53,391 nucleotides of DNA from Dehalococcoidia bacterium (GTDB lineage Bacteria > Chloroflexota > Dehalococcoidia > SHYD01): NCBI GenBank assembly GCA_009692945.1, contig SHYD01000006.1, positions 1-53,391 on the forward strand, written 5' to 3'. Both the position numbers and the translations under genes were made by a program. The notes under the pieces were generated by a model that saw only the letters and a list, made by a program, of their open reading frames with translations, made no database searches and had not been told where the DNA came from. Below, piece after piece: positions 1 through 8,925 of the stretch (the first letter of the stretch is position 1; every line of letters begins with the position of its first letter).

Positions 1-41
1 CAAAAACTGGAGGGTCCGCTCCTGGTTGCGAGCGGTGCCGC

Positions 42-875
42 TCAGACCTTCACCACCGGCGCGGGCAGCCAGCTTGACTTGAGACCGCCGTGGATGTCGA
101 GTACCGTGCCGGTCACCCAACGGGAAGCGTCGGAGGCGAGGTAGACCACCGCGCCCGCCACGTCTTCGGGCGACCCGCCCCTTCCCATCGCGACAGTGGC
201 CAGCATGCTGGCGGTGCGCTCCGGGTTGCGGAGCGCCACCACCCGGGGCGTGTCGATTGTGATCATTCCCGGGGAGACGCAGTTCACCCGGATGTCCGGT
301 GCCCACTCCACGGCCATGTAGCGGCTGATGGTCATCACCGCTGCCTTGGCCGCCCCGTACATCCCGCCGCCCGGCATGGGGTGATCGAGGTCTCGCCCCG
401 CCATCGATGCGACGTTGATGATGCTGCCACCGCCCTGCGCCTGCATGAGCGGCGCCACCGCCCGGCTCAGCAGCACCACGCTGTTGAAGTTGAGCGCGAA
501 GGTGGCCAGCATCTCGGACTCGGAGGTGTCGAGCAGCGGGGCACGGCGGAACTTCTGGCCGAGGCCGCCGCCGCCGCCGGCGTTGTTCACCAGGATGTCG
601 ATGCGGCCGAAGCTCTCCTGCGCCCGCCTCACGATGGTGTCGATATCGCCGGCGCTGGTGACATCGGCCGCCACCACCAGCGCCCGCCGGCCGATGGCCT
701 CCACCTCCTGGCGCACCGCATCGAGGGTGGCGGCGGTGCGGCCCGCCACCACCAGGTGCGCTCCGCCGCCCGCCAGCGCCAGCGCGATGCCGTGGCCGAT
801 GCCGCTCCCCGCCCCGGTGACGATGGCCACCCGGTCCTTTAACGTGAAATCGATGGGTTGGGTCAATGGGTCCAC
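42..875 (-). CDS. SDR-family NAD(P)-dependent oxidoreductase
   Basis: Classical short-chain dehydrogenase/reductase of 277 aa if the GTG at 875 is the start. Nucleotide-binding motif TGAGSGIG at residues 20-27, NNAG at 97-100, and catalytic Ser157, Tyr173 and Lys177 (MYGAAKAA) are all present, so it should be an active cytoplasmic oxidoreductase; the substrate cannot be read from sequence. The frame stays open upstream to an ATG at 941, but those 22 residues precede the normal SDR N-terminus, so I prefer the GTG; neither start has a convincing Shine-Dalgarno. It follows the alpha/beta hydrolase on the same strand. Only 41 bases remain to the window edge. Confidence 0.88.
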   Translation of the reverse strand: MDPLTQPIDFTLKDRVAIVTGAGSGIGHGIALALAGGGAHLVVAGRTAATLDAVRQEVEAIGRRALVVAADVTSAGDIDTIVRRAQESFGRIDILVNNAGGGGGLGQKFRRAPLLDTSESEMLATFALNFNSVVLLSRAVAPLMQAQGGGSIINVASMAGRDLDHPMPGGGMYGAAKAAVMTISRYMAVEWAPDIRVNCVSPGMITIDTPRVVALRNPERTASMLATVAMGRGGSPEDVAGAVVYLASDASRWVTGTVLDIHGGLKSSWLPAPVVKV

Positions 876-1008
876 CTGTGTTCGGTTGAGATTGGGATGC
901 GCGGCGCCGTGGTCGCACCCCTGACCGAGATCATGCCACAAACGGCGGTGGGGTCAATGCGGGGATGTTAGCAACGGTGATAGGAAAGACGCATCCCCGG
1001 CCCGAGCC

Positions 1009-1827
1009 TCAGTGGTGCCCCGTTGCCCCCTCCATGAACCTCTCGATCACCTCCACGAACCCGTCGGTCGCATCGACGTTGGGCGAGTGGCCAACGCCGT
1101 GGAACACGTGGAGCGCGCGGGAGGCCGGCGGGAGTGCCAGGTAGTCGGTGAGGATCGGCTCGACGCCGACGGTAGCATCCTGGTCGCCCGCCACCACCAG
1201 CACCGGCATGGTGAGTTCCCGCAGGCGGGCCCGGAGACGGACCTCACCCATCGATCGCCTGCCTCCGAGCAATCGTTCGGGGGAGACCCGGGCCATGTCG
1301 GCCTGCAGCAGCCGGAAGAACTCGCTGGGTGCGCCGTCCGGCGGTGTGCCTCCGGCGTGGGGGTCGGGCGCCAGGGGGTGGACGCCGGCCTGTGCCCGCG
1401 CCAGCACCTGCTCTCGCCACCCCGGCTCCAGCGGGATGCCGTCCAGCGGCACCGGGTCCAGCAGCACCAGCGCCTTGAGGCGTTCGGGATGGTCGAGCGC
1501 GAAGCGGGCGGCGGTGGCGCCGCCCAGCGAGTGGCCGACCAGGGTGAAGCGGGGGAGGCCGAGCGCCGCGACCGCGGCCGATAGATCGGCGGCGAAGGCC
1601 TCGATAGTGTAGGCGTCCTCGCCGCCCCTCCGTTCCGAGTCGCCGGCGCCGCGGTTGTTGAAGGCGATGGTGTGGTAGCGGGCGGGGTCGATCCGGTCCT
1701 GGGTGAGGCTCCAGATGCGGCCTGAGGAGATGTAGCCGTGGACGAGGACGATGATCTCCGGCCCGCAGCCGCGCTCGAAGTATTCGAGGCGGACGTCGCC
1801 GGTCTGGACGAAGCTGGAGTCGATCAT
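1009..1827 (-). CDS. alpha/beta-fold hydrolase
   Basis: A 272-aa soluble alpha/beta hydrolase. The oxyanion HG is at residues 30-31, the nucleophile Ser100 lies in GHSLGG, the acid is probably Asp217 (GDQDATV) and the catalytic His247 lies in GVGHSPN, so the triad is complete. The family includes esterases, haloperoxidase-like enzymes and C-C hydrolases; nothing here fixes the substrate. It precedes the SDR gene on the same strand and may be cotranscribed with it. The ATG is only three bases from the inverted end of the repeat at 1830-2223, so its leader lies within that element. Confidence 0.85.
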   Translation of the reverse strand: MIDSSFVQTGDVRLEYFERGCGPEIIVLVHGYISSGRIWSLTQDRIDPARYHTIAFNNRGAGDSERRGGEDAYTIEAFAADLSAAVAALGLPRFTLVGHSLGGATAARFALDHPERLKALVLLDPVPLDGIPLEPGWREQVLARAQAGVHPLAPDPHAGGTPPDGAPSEFFRLLQADMARVSPERLLGGRRSMGEVRLRARLRELTMPVLVVAGDQDATVGVEPILTDYLALPPASRALHVFHGVGHSPNVDATDGFVEVIERFMEGATGHH

Positions 1828-1829
1828 GA

Positions 1830-2223
1830 GTAAGAATTCACTGTTGAGGGGTGACCAGGCTCAGGAATGGGGTACAAGGGCAGCAGCCCTCTGCCGGGGG
1901 TGTGGGGGTGCCCCCCCCACATGGAATTCTCCTCTTTTTTCCTGGGATGGGGGAAGTGGCTCATACCCCCGAACCCCCGACCCTGCTATGAAAAGGCGGT
2001 GGCTCACCAGGAACAGCATCTCCTCCAGGGGTGTCCAGCGGGTCTCCCGCTGGCGGGGTGTGTGAGGGGTGTACCCTCACCTTCCTTCTCTTTATTTGTC
2101 CTCCGGCGGTGGGGGGTCAGGGGGGCGTCCCGTCCGCCATGAGTGATCTTGGAGGAAGGTCGCCGTCCTGGACTTCTCATGAACCGGTGGTGTCCCCATG
2201 GTCATCGGCGTCTGAATAGATAC
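1830..2223 (+). repeat. MITE-like intergenic element, copy 1 (composite)
   Basis: Fills the gap between nuoL and the hydrolase. The left end reads GTAAGAATTCACTGTTGAGG and the opposite end, read from the other strand, GTATCTATTCAGACG. Parts: module A at about 1837-1990 (CTCTGCCGGGGG, GTGGGGGTGCCCC hairpin, ATTCTCCTCTTTTTTCCTGGG), module C at about 2025-2100 (CCAGCGGGTCTCCCGCTGG hairpin and GTGAGGGGTGTACCCTCAC), and terminal module D at about 2177-2223. Module A recurs near 9.4, 20.25, 34.6 and 43.7 kb, C near 30.6 kb, and D near 19.8, 30.5 and 34.8 kb. Small ORFs inside it are not credible genes. Confidence 0.75.
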
Positions 2224-2234
2224 GGGGACGGTTG

Positions 2235-4169
2235 TCACATGGCGAAACCGAAGGCGGCAGCGAACAGGACCAGCAGCCCGATCACCATGATAAGGGCATA
2301 GTTCGCCAGCCGTCCGGTCTGGGTGTATTTCAGAAGAGCGCTGAGCGCTACGGTCACCACCCCGGGCCCGTTGACGCCGGCATCGTTGAGCACCGCTCGA
2401 TCGAAGAGCGCCACGAGCCGGCCGGAGGCCAGCACGATATGATCGATGGCCCACTGGTAGACCTCGTCGACCAGGAACTTGCGCTCCAGCAAGGCGTGGG
2501 CCCGGGAGAACCGGGCCTGCAACGCCGCTGGAGACCATATGCGCCACCAGTACAGGCCCGAGGCCACGAACAGCCCGAGGAGGGCAGCGGTGGTGGAGGT
2601 CACGGCGACTCCGGCATCGAAATAGAACGGCTCAGGCTCATGAAAGAACAGGTAGGAGCCGATACCCTGAGGCATCCCCACCAGTGCGCCCACCGCGGGA
2701 AGCGCCACCACACCACCGACGACACTCATGGCCGCCAGGGCCAGCATCGGCAATGCCATCGCAACGGGCGCATCGTGGGTGGCAAGCGCATGGGTCCCAG
2801 GCTCCGATTCGTCCTCCGCCACCGGTCCAGACTCGTGATCGGCGGTGGGGGCGGGGCCGGTGAACAGCCGGAACCACAGCCGGGCGCCATAGATGGCGCT
2901 CAGGAACACGGAGAGGATAGCCAGTCCGTAGACCAGCGGTCCGCGCTGGGATAGGGCCACCAGCGCCTCATCCTTGCTCCAAAAGCCGCTCAGCGGAGGC
3001 AGGCCGGCCAGGGCCAGGGTGGCGATCAGCAACACCGACGCGGTGAGGGGCATCTTTCTGCCGAGTCCGCCCAGTTCCTGGAGGTCTTGGCGGTGAGTGG
3101 CATGGATGACGCTGCCGGCACCGAGGAACAGCAACGCCTTGAAGAAGCCGTGAGTCACCAGGTAAAAGATCGCGGCGGTGAACCCCGCGCCTCCTGCGCC
3201 GAGCACCGCTACCATGAACCCCAGCTTGCTGACGGTCGAATAGGCGATGACCTTCTTGATGTCGGTGACCACCAGCGCAATCCCCGCCGCCATGATGGTG
3301 GTGATCAGCCCCACCAGAGTCATGAACATCAGCATCCCGGGAACCGCGCTGAACAACGGATAGGAGCGGGCCACCAGATAGACTCCTGCCGCAACCATGG
3401 TCGCGGCGTGGATGAGCGCACTCACGGGAGTCGGACCCTCCATCGCGTCGGGCAGCCAGACGTGGAACGGGAACTGGGCCGACTTGCCCATCGCTCCGAG
3501 GAACAGCAGCAGTGCCGCCAGTGAGAGGGTCGCCGGTTCGATGGCCCCGGTCTCGACGGCATGGAACACCCCCGACATCTGAAAGGTGCCCGTCGCGCGG
3601 AACAGCAGCAATATGCCGATCAGCAAGCCGACATCGCCGAGGCGGGTGGTGACGAAGGCCTTCTTCGCCGCCTCGGCCGCCGCCTTCCGGTCGTAGTAGA
3701 ACCCGATGAGGAGATATGAACAGAAGCCGACCAGTTCCCACATGATATAGAGCAGCAGGTAATTATCGGCCAGCACCAATCCCAGCATCGCTGTGACGAA
3801 CAGGGACAGCGCGGCGAAGTACCAGGAATACCGGCTCTCCCCGCGCATGTATCCGGTCGAGTACACCTGGACGCAGAGGGCGACGAAGGTGATGAGACCG
3901 AGCATCAGGACGGTTAAGGGGTCGATGGCCATTCCGGCCGTGAGTTCGAGGCCGGCCACCTGGACCCAGGGGATGGCGAAGCTGTGGGTGCCGCGGGCCT
4001 GTTCGTCGGCAGCGACGGGCCAGAACAGGACGAAGCTCACCAAAGCGGCGGCGATGGACAACCAGGCGCCGCCGCCCGGTATGCGCCGAGCGAGGCCGGT
4101 GAGCGACGCCAGCGACAACACCGTAAAGGCGCCGAAGGTGAGTCCCGGCAGCAGCCATGCCTGTTCCAT
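2235..4169 (-). CDS. nuoL: NADH-quinone oxidoreductase subunit L
   Basis: Antiporter-like membrane subunit of complex I, 644 aa from the ATG at 4169 (MEQAWLLPG). The open frame extends further upstream, but those residues overlap nuoK and are not NuoL-like. It contains the family blocks WELVGFCSYLLIGFYY, KAFVTTRLGDVGLL and the channel motif HVWLPDAMEGPTPVSALIHAATMVAAGVYL with the conserved lysine region, and ends in the long C-terminal helical extension typical of NuoL (LLERKFLVDEVYQWAID). It starts 16 bases after the nuoK stop. It is the last nuo gene here: nuoM and nuoN, normally next, are replaced by a repeat element and unrelated genes. Confidence 0.95.
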   Translation of the reverse strand: MEQAWLLPGLTFGAFTVLSLASLTGLARRIPGGGAWLSIAAALVSFVLFWPVAADEQARGTHSFAIPWVQVAGLELTAGMAIDPLTVLMLGLITFVALCVQVYSTGYMRGESRYSWYFAALSLFVTAMLGLVLADNYLLLYIMWELVGFCSYLLIGFYYDRKAAAEAAKKAFVTTRLGDVGLLIGILLLFRATGTFQMSGVFHAVETGAIEPATLSLAALLLFLGAMGKSAQFPFHVWLPDAMEGPTPVSALIHAATMVAAGVYLVARSYPLFSAVPGMLMFMTLVGLITTIMAAGIALVVTDIKKVIAYSTVSKLGFMVAVLGAGGAGFTAAIFYLVTHGFFKALLFLGAGSVIHATHRQDLQELGGLGRKMPLTASVLLIATLALAGLPPLSGFWSKDEALVALSQRGPLVYGLAILSVFLSAIYGARLWFRLFTGPAPTADHESGPVAEDESEPGTHALATHDAPVAMALPMLALAAMSVVGGVVALPAVGALVGMPQGIGSYLFFHEPEPFYFDAGVAVTSTTAALLGLFVASGLYWWRIWSPAALQARFSRAHALLERKFLVDEVYQWAIDHIVLASGRLVALFDRAVLNDAGVNGPGVVTVALSALLKYTQTGRLANYALIMVIGLLVLFAAAFGFAM

Positions 4170-4185
4170 GCCGATGGTCAAGGGG

Positions 4186-4494
4186 TCACCACCGCATGGT
4201 GTTCGCTTCGTCAACGTTCGCCGTTCTCCGTAGCCGGTAGAGGCGCAGGATGATAGCCAACGCCAGTCCGACCTCGGCGGCCGCCACGACGATGACGAAG
4301 AGGGCGAAGATCTGCCCGAGGAAACGCTCCGGATCGCGGTAAACCGCAAAGGTGATGAAGTTCAGGGCAACACCGTTGAGCATCAGTTCGAGGCCCATCA
4401 GCACCAGCACCGCGTTGCGCCGCGCCAGAACCACGTACAGCCCCAGGCAGAACAACCCAGCGCTGATGGTCAACACCTGCTGGATCGGGATCAC
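4186..4494 (-). CDS. nuoK: NADH-quinone oxidoreductase subunit K
   Basis: Small three-helix membrane subunit of complex I, 102 aa from a GTG at 4494 (VIPIQQVLTI). The start is set by a GTGA overlap with the nuoJ stop. Family features are VLMGLELMLNGVALNFITF, carrying the glutamate of helix 2, and VVAAAEVGLALAIILRLYR with the second membrane glutamate, both part of the proton-transfer path. Length matches the usual 100-105 aa. A much longer reading frame exists upstream but overlaps nuoJ and nuoI and is not real. Confidence 0.93.
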   Translation of the reverse strand: MIPIQQVLTISAGLFCLGLYVVLARRNAVLVLMGLELMLNGVALNFITFAVYRDPERFLGQIFALFVIVVAAAEVGLALAIILRLYRLRRTANVDEANTMRW

Positions 4495-4991
4495 TCCTGC
4501 GGCTCCTGCCGGGCCACGACGATGGCTCCGATCAGGGCTGCCAGCAACACGAGCGACACGATCTCGAACGGGATGGCCCAAGTGGTGAACAACGCTGCGC
4601 TGATGGTGTCGAAATCGATGTGAGCCAGCGAGCGGGCGGTGGTTCCCGGCCACTCGGTGGTGTTGATTGCGGCCGCCAGCGCGGCAAAGGCCGCCAGCGA
4701 GACCAGCAGCGCGACTGGTTGCTGACCGTTGTCCGTGGTCTCCGGTTCCTCCCGCACTTGGGTGAGCATCATGGCGAACAGGATGAGAATGGACACGGCG
4801 CCCCCGTACAGCAGCACCTGGACCAGCGCTACGAAGTCCGCGGCCAGCGCCAGGTAGAGCCCTGCGACCGCCAGGAGTGCCAAAACGAGGAACAGTGCTC
4901 CGTGGACCACGTTCCGGGTCAGGGCCAGGCCCAGCCCGCCCAACAGGCCGAGCGTCGCGATTCCCCTGAACAGCCACTCCGGAGGGATCAC
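4491..4991 (-). CDS. nuoJ: NADH-quinone oxidoreductase subunit J
   Basis: Complex I membrane subunit of 166 aa with five predicted hydrophobic helices. The TM3 signature VALVQVLLYGGAVSILILFAMML is intact. The GTG start at 4991 overlaps the nuoI stop (GTGA), and its own stop overlaps nuoK the same way, showing translational coupling through the operon. Length is usual for bacterial NuoJ. Confidence 0.93.
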   Translation of the reverse strand: MIPPEWLFRGIATLGLLGGLGLALTRNVVHGALFLVLALLAVAGLYLALAADFVALVQVLLYGGAVSILILFAMMLTQVREEPETTDNGQQPVALLVSLAAFAALAAAINTTEWPGTTARSLAHIDFDTISAALFTTWAIPFEIVSLVLLAALIGAIVVARQEPQE

Positions 4992-5464
4992 AGCAGGTTC
5001 CTCGTCTCGTGGCCGGGTTTTTGCCCAACCCCCGCCCGGTGGTCCGCAGACATCTGGAACAGCGTGGGCAGGCCGGCCACCTGGTCGGGGTAGTAACCGG
5101 CCCGTTCATGGTGGTGGGTCATCTCGATCGCTTCGAAATTGCAGACCTCGACGCAGATCGAGCACGAGATGCACCGGCTGAGGTTGATGGTGAAGTCGGC
5201 AACGATCTTCCTCCGTTTGCTCTCGCCCGTTGCGAACTTGGGGTTGTCCTTCATCTCGACGAACATGCAGCCGGTGGGGCAATAGCGCATGCACACCTGG
5301 CAGCCGGTGCAGAACGGCTCATCGTGTTCGGCATCCCACATGAGGCCGGGGAAGCCCATGTAGCGGGGTTGCAATGGCAGCCGTTCGTCGGGGTACTGCA
5401 CCGTCACCGGCGCCCGCCAGTGGGTCTTCCAGGTCGTGACCAGCCCCTTCAATACGCCAAGCAT
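4988..5464 (-). CDS. nuoI: NADH-quinone oxidoreductase subunit I (2x[4Fe-4S])
   Basis: A 158-aa peripheral-arm subunit carrying clusters N6a and N6b. Two CxxCxxCxxxC motifs are visible: Cys52/55/58/62 (CTGCQVCMRYCP) and Cys98/101/104/108 (CISCSICVEVC). It passes electrons from the NuoG side to NuoB in canonical complex I, or takes them from another donor in complexes lacking NuoEFG. It starts four bases after the nuoH stop. Here nuoH precedes nuoI, the usual order. Confidence 0.95.
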   Translation of the reverse strand: MLGVLKGLVTTWKTHWRAPVTVQYPDERLPLQPRYMGFPGLMWDAEHDEPFCTGCQVCMRYCPTGCMFVEMKDNPKFATGESKRRKIVADFTINLSRCISCSICVEVCNFEAIEMTHHHERAGYYPDQVAGLPTLFQMSADHRAGVGQKPGHETRNLL

Positions 5465-5468
5465 CGAG

Positions 5469-6536
5469 CTACCTCCGGCTCCGAATGTAAACGGCGTAGG
5501 CGAAGCCGCCGGTCGCCAGCCAGCCTGCCAACAGAATGACGCCGCCGTAGACCACCGCCGCTGCCGTGATGATGAGATTGATGAATGAGAAGGGGATCAG
5601 CATCTTCCAGGCGAAGCCCATGAGTTGATCGATGCGGAGGCGGGGCAGGGTGCCCCGCAGCCAGAACACGAGAATGATCAACCCGAGGGTTTTGATAACG
5701 AACCAAGTCACTCCGGCCAGGCGAGCTGCCCATCCATCCAGTTCGCCTGCCCGGGGAGCAAAGGGCCACTCCCAGCCGCCCAGGTAGATGGCGGCGGCGA
5801 TAGCTGCCGTCGCAAAGAGGCTGGCGTACTCGGCCAGCATGAAGATGCTCCAGCGCATCCCGCTGTACTCCACCAATGGCCCGCCGATCACTTCCGACTC
5901 GGCCGTGGGGATATCGAATGGGGTGCGGCTCAACTCGGCCAGCGATGCCACCAGGAAGATGAGCACCCCCAAGGGTTGAAGCAACAGGAACGGGATTCCC
6001 GTCTGGAGCTCCACGATCTCTTTCAGGTTGAGCGATCCGCTCCAGACCACCACGCCGAGGATCGCGAACGCCAGCGGCAGTTCGAAGCTGATCAGTTGGG
6101 CCGCGGCGCGGACCCCGCCCAACAGCGCGTACTTGTTGTCCGAGCCCCAGCCCGCCATCAGCAGGCCGACCACGTGCAGCGAGGAGAACGCCACCAGGTA
6201 GAAGATACCCAAATCCAGGTTGCGGACCACCAGTTCTCCGGTGAACGGAATGGTGACGAACATCATGAAAATCGGCACAAACACGAGGAAGGGGGCTAAT
6301 TGAAACACCCAACGGTCGGCGCTTTGCGGGGTCAAGTCCTCCTTGATCAACAGCTTGATGGCGTCGGCCGGCGTTTGGAGGATCCCGTGGAACCCGGTCC
6401 GCATGGGGCCGAGCCGTTGTTGGATGTGGGCGAGGACCTTCCGTTCGATGTAGATCAAAACCAGGACCACCAACAAGACCACGTTGGCCACGACGAACAG
6501 CCGCACCAGGGCATCGATGTCCGCGGGAAGCGTCAT
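5469..6536 (-). CDS. nuoH: NADH-quinone oxidoreductase subunit H
   Basis: A 355-aa membrane subunit forming the quinone chamber with NuoB and NuoD. The start at 6536 (MTLPADIDALV) is set by an ATGA overlap with the nuoD stop; the open frame extends 36 codons upstream but lies in nuoD. Conserved blocks: IYIERKVLAHIQQRLGPMRTG after TM1, GWGSDNKYALLGGVRAAAQLISFELPL, and AELSRTPFDIPTAESEVIGGPLVEYSG, the acidic loop lining the quinone pocket. About eight transmembrane helices are expected. Confidence 0.95.
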   Translation of the reverse strand: MTLPADIDALVRLFVVANVVLLVVLVLIYIERKVLAHIQQRLGPMRTGFHGILQTPADAIKLLIKEDLTPQSADRWVFQLAPFLVFVPIFMMFVTIPFTGELVVRNLDLGIFYLVAFSSLHVVGLLMAGWGSDNKYALLGGVRAAAQLISFELPLAFAILGVVVWSGSLNLKEIVELQTGIPFLLLQPLGVLIFLVASLAELSRTPFDIPTAESEVIGGPLVEYSGMRWSIFMLAEYASLFATAAIAAAIYLGGWEWPFAPRAGELDGWAARLAGVTWFVIKTLGLIILVFWLRGTLPRLRIDQLMGFAWKMLIPFSFINLIITAAAVVYGGVILLAGWLATGGFAYAVYIRSRR

Positions 6537-7651
6537 CGGTCCACCTCTCCCAGCACGATGTCCAGCGACCCAAGGATCACCACGGCGTCGGCCAAATAGG
6601 AGTCGCGTAGCATTGGGCCAAGCGCCATCAGGTTGCAGAAGCATGGGCTGCGCAGCTTGACCCGATAGGGCTGCACGCCTCCCTTACTCACCAGATACAG
6701 TCCGTAATCGCCGCGGGGGTTCTCGGTGTGGACGTAGATCTCGCCCGGCTCGACCCTGAAGTGGGGGTAGCGTGGCACGGGGGTCCGGATCGGACCCTCG
6801 GGCAGCCGGTCGAGGCACTGCTGAACAATTCGGACCGACTCCCGCATCTCGGCCAGCCGCACCCAGTAGCGATCGAAGCAGTCGCCGTTCTTGCCCACCG
6901 GAACGTCAAAATCGAGGGTCGGGTAGAGCGAATAGGGGTCCGAACGGCGCACGTCTTCCCGCACGCCGCTGGCCCGCAGCACCGGCCCGCTGCACCCGTA
7001 GGCGATGGCCTCCGAGGCGGCCAGCTTGCCGACGCCCACCGTACGGCTCAGGAACACCTCGTTCTGGGTCAACAGCCGGTCGCATTCATCGATGCCGTGC
7101 TGGACGGCCGGGAGCATGCGGCGGAGTTCGTCGGCAAAACCCTCGGGAAGGTCTTCCTTGAGGCCGCCCGCCCGGAAATAGAAGTGCATCAGACGGGCGC
7201 CGCTCACCGCCTCGAACAGCCGCTGCAGGCGTTCCCGTTCTCGGAAGGCGTAGAGGAACGGCGTCAGAGCGCCAACGTCGGCCCCGAAGGCCCCGTAGAA
7301 CATCATGTGGCTGACGATGCGGTTCAATTCGGCCAGGATCACCCGGGCGTACTCGGCCCGCTCCGGTGGCTCCACTCCCAGCAGCCGCTCCATCCCCATG
7401 GCGTAGCACAGTTCGTTATTGAACTGGGAGATGTAGTCGGTGCGGTCCAGGTGGATGATGACCTCCTGCCACTCCTCGTTCTCGGCGAGTTTTTCGAAGC
7501 CGCGGTGCAGGTAGCCGATGTAGGGGGTGCAGCCAGCGACGCGCTCCCCGTCCACCTCCAGCACCATACGGAACACGCCGTGGGTGGCCGGGTGCTGCGG
7601 CCCCACGTTGATGTGCATATCGACAGTGCGGAGGGCCCGTTCAGTCGTCAT
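6533..7651 (-). CDS. nuoD: NADH-quinone oxidoreductase subunit D (49 kDa)
   Basis: A 372-aa peripheral subunit that, with NuoB, forms the quinone-reduction site. The start is MTTERALRTVDMHINVGPQHPATHG; the GPQHPATHG loop carries the quinone-proximal His, and FNNELCYAMGMERLLGVEPPERAEYARVILAELNRI is the signature region. The ORF is open 40 codons upstream, but those overlap nuoC in another frame; this ATG leaves an 11-bp overlap with nuoC. NuoC and NuoD are separate proteins, unlike the enterobacterial fusion. Confidence 0.95.
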   Translation of the reverse strand: MTTERALRTVDMHINVGPQHPATHGVFRMVLEVDGERVAGCTPYIGYLHRGFEKLAENEEWQEVIIHLDRTDYISQFNNELCYAMGMERLLGVEPPERAEYARVILAELNRIVSHMMFYGAFGADVGALTPFLYAFRERERLQRLFEAVSGARLMHFYFRAGGLKEDLPEGFADELRRMLPAVQHGIDECDRLLTQNEVFLSRTVGVGKLAASEAIAYGCSGPVLRASGVREDVRRSDPYSLYPTLDFDVPVGKNGDCFDRYWVRLAEMRESVRIVQQCLDRLPEGPIRTPVPRYPHFRVEPGEIYVHTENPRGDYGLYLVSKGGVQPYRVKLRSPCFCNLMALGPMLRDSYLADAVVILGSLDIVLGEVDR

Positions 7652-8252
7652 CGGGCTCCTCAACGATGCCGGGCCGGTCCGCGTAGACGGCGACCAATTG
7701 GTGGCTGCGCCGGAGGGGGTGTTCGTCCACATCGTCGTCCAGCAGGAGCGGACGAGGGTCGGGGTGGCCAAGAAAGGTGATGCCCAGCATCTCCGCAGCT
7801 TCCCGTTCGTGCCAGTCCGCGGCGGGCCAGATCGCCGTCACCGAATCGAGCGTCGGGCGGTCGCAGTCGGCCAGCGTGACTTTGAGGGTTAGGTGGTGGT
7901 GGTGCTGGTAGGAGTAGAGGTGATAGACGACTTCGATCGAGGTCTCGTAGTCCACCCCGCTGACGCACATCAGATAGTCGAAGGCCAGGGCCGGATCGTT
8001 GCGGCAGCGCTCCACGGCCGCCAGCAGTTGTCCCGCTGGCATGGTCAACTCGATGTCGCCGAAGTTGAACCTCGCATGGTGCTCGACGTCCGGCCAAGCC
8101 AGCGCCAAGTGGTCTGCCAACGCCTGCGCCGTGGGCTTGACGGGGGTGCGCTCTCCCGGAGGAGGCCCCGCCGGCGCTCTCGCAGGAACTGGGCGGGCGG
8201 GAGGCGCCGGTTCGCTGGGCGTGGGCTGAGACTGCTCGTCGAGGTCTGCCAT
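7641..8252 (-). CDS. nuoC: NADH-quinone oxidoreductase subunit C (30 kDa)
   Basis: A 203-aa peripheral-arm subunit. The C-terminal signature HEREAAEMLGITFLGHPDPRPLLLDDDVDEHPLRRSHQ is intact. The first 40 or so residues are rich in Pro, Ala and Arg (SQPTPSEPAPPARPVPARAP) and precede the conserved fold; such low-complexity N-terminal extensions occur in some NuoC proteins. It begins ten bases after the nuoB stop. Confidence 0.93.
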   Translation of the reverse strand: MADLDEQSQPTPSEPAPPARPVPARAPAGPPPGERTPVKPTAQALADHLALAWPDVEHHARFNFGDIELTMPAGQLLAAVERCRNDPALAFDYLMCVSGVDYETSIEVVYHLYSYQHHHHLTLKVTLADCDRPTLDSVTAIWPAADWHEREAAEMLGITFLGHPDPRPLLLDDDVDEHPLRRSHQLVAVYADRPGIVEEPDDD

Positions 8253-8262
8253 AATCGGCGGA

Positions 8263-8898
8263 TCAGCGGGCCGGTTTTTCGGCTTGTTTGGTGACGGGCG
8301 GCGGAACGGCGGGGACGGCGCTGGGGTCGATAATGGTCCCGCGCGCTTCCATCATGATCTTGCCCTGGAGCTTGAGGATCGCATCCAACAACGCTTCAGG
8401 CCGGGGAGGGCAGCCCGGAACGTATACATCGACCGGGACGATAAGGTCGACTCCTTGCAGCACTCGCGAATACTGCGCGTAGGGCCCGCCGTTGGTTGCG
8501 CAGCTTCCCATGGCGATAACCCACTTCGGCTGGGGCATCTGTTCGTACAGGAGCTTGATGGCGGGAGCCATCTTTTTGGTGACTGTCCCCGCAACGATCA
8601 TCACGTCCGATTGACGGGGCGAGGCCCAGGTGACCACACCCAGGCGGTCCAGGTCGTAGTGCGACATGTAGGTGGCGATCATCTCGATGGCGCAACAGGC
8701 GAGGCCAAAGGTCATGGGCCAGAGCGACGATTTTCGAGCCGAGGCGAACAGCAGGTCCGTCTTGGTGGTGAACACCCCCATCAGCCCATCGCGGGGAAGC
8801 TGGGCGTAGAAGCCTTCGGGCTGCGTCTGGGGACGCTGCTTGATCCGCCCGTCCAACTCCAACGGGATCAGTTGCGCTTCCTCGAAGAGGTCACTCAT
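8263..8898 (-). CDS. nuoB: NADH-quinone oxidoreductase subunit B (cluster N2)
   Basis: A 211-aa subunit that binds the terminal [4Fe-4S] cluster N2. The four ligands are visible: the tandem Cys68-Cys69 (GLACCAIEM), Cys133 (MGSCATNGG) and Cys163 ([12 protein letters not shown]). It is longer than the shortest NuoB proteins because of an Ala/Pro/Lys-rich tail after ARGTIIDPS. It starts 27 bases after the nuoA stop. Confidence 0.95.
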   Translation of the reverse strand: MSDLFEEAQLIPLELDGRIKQRPQTQPEGFYAQLPRDGLMGVFTTKTDLLFASARKSSLWPMTFGLACCAIEMIATYMSHYDLDRLGVVTWASPRQSDVMIVAGTVTKKMAPAIKLLYEQMPQPKWVIAMGSCATNGGPYAQYSRVLQGVDLIVPVDVYVPGCPPRPEALLDAILKLQGKIMMEARGTIIDPSAVPAVPPPVTKQAEKPAR

Positions 8899-8925
8899 GG
8901 GTGGAAACCGGCAGGCGGCCGCAGA

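Noticed and set aside
90..842. 250-aa plus-strand ORF opposite the SDR gene
   Set aside because: It mirrors a well-supported SDR gene on the other strand, is His/Arg/Ala-biased and has no family features; the same holds for long antisense ORFs over gltB, nuoD, hppA, rpoD and dnaG.
1867..2142. Small ORFs in the repeat near 2 kb
   Set aside because: They consist of repeat sequence found at DNA level in several places and in changing frames.
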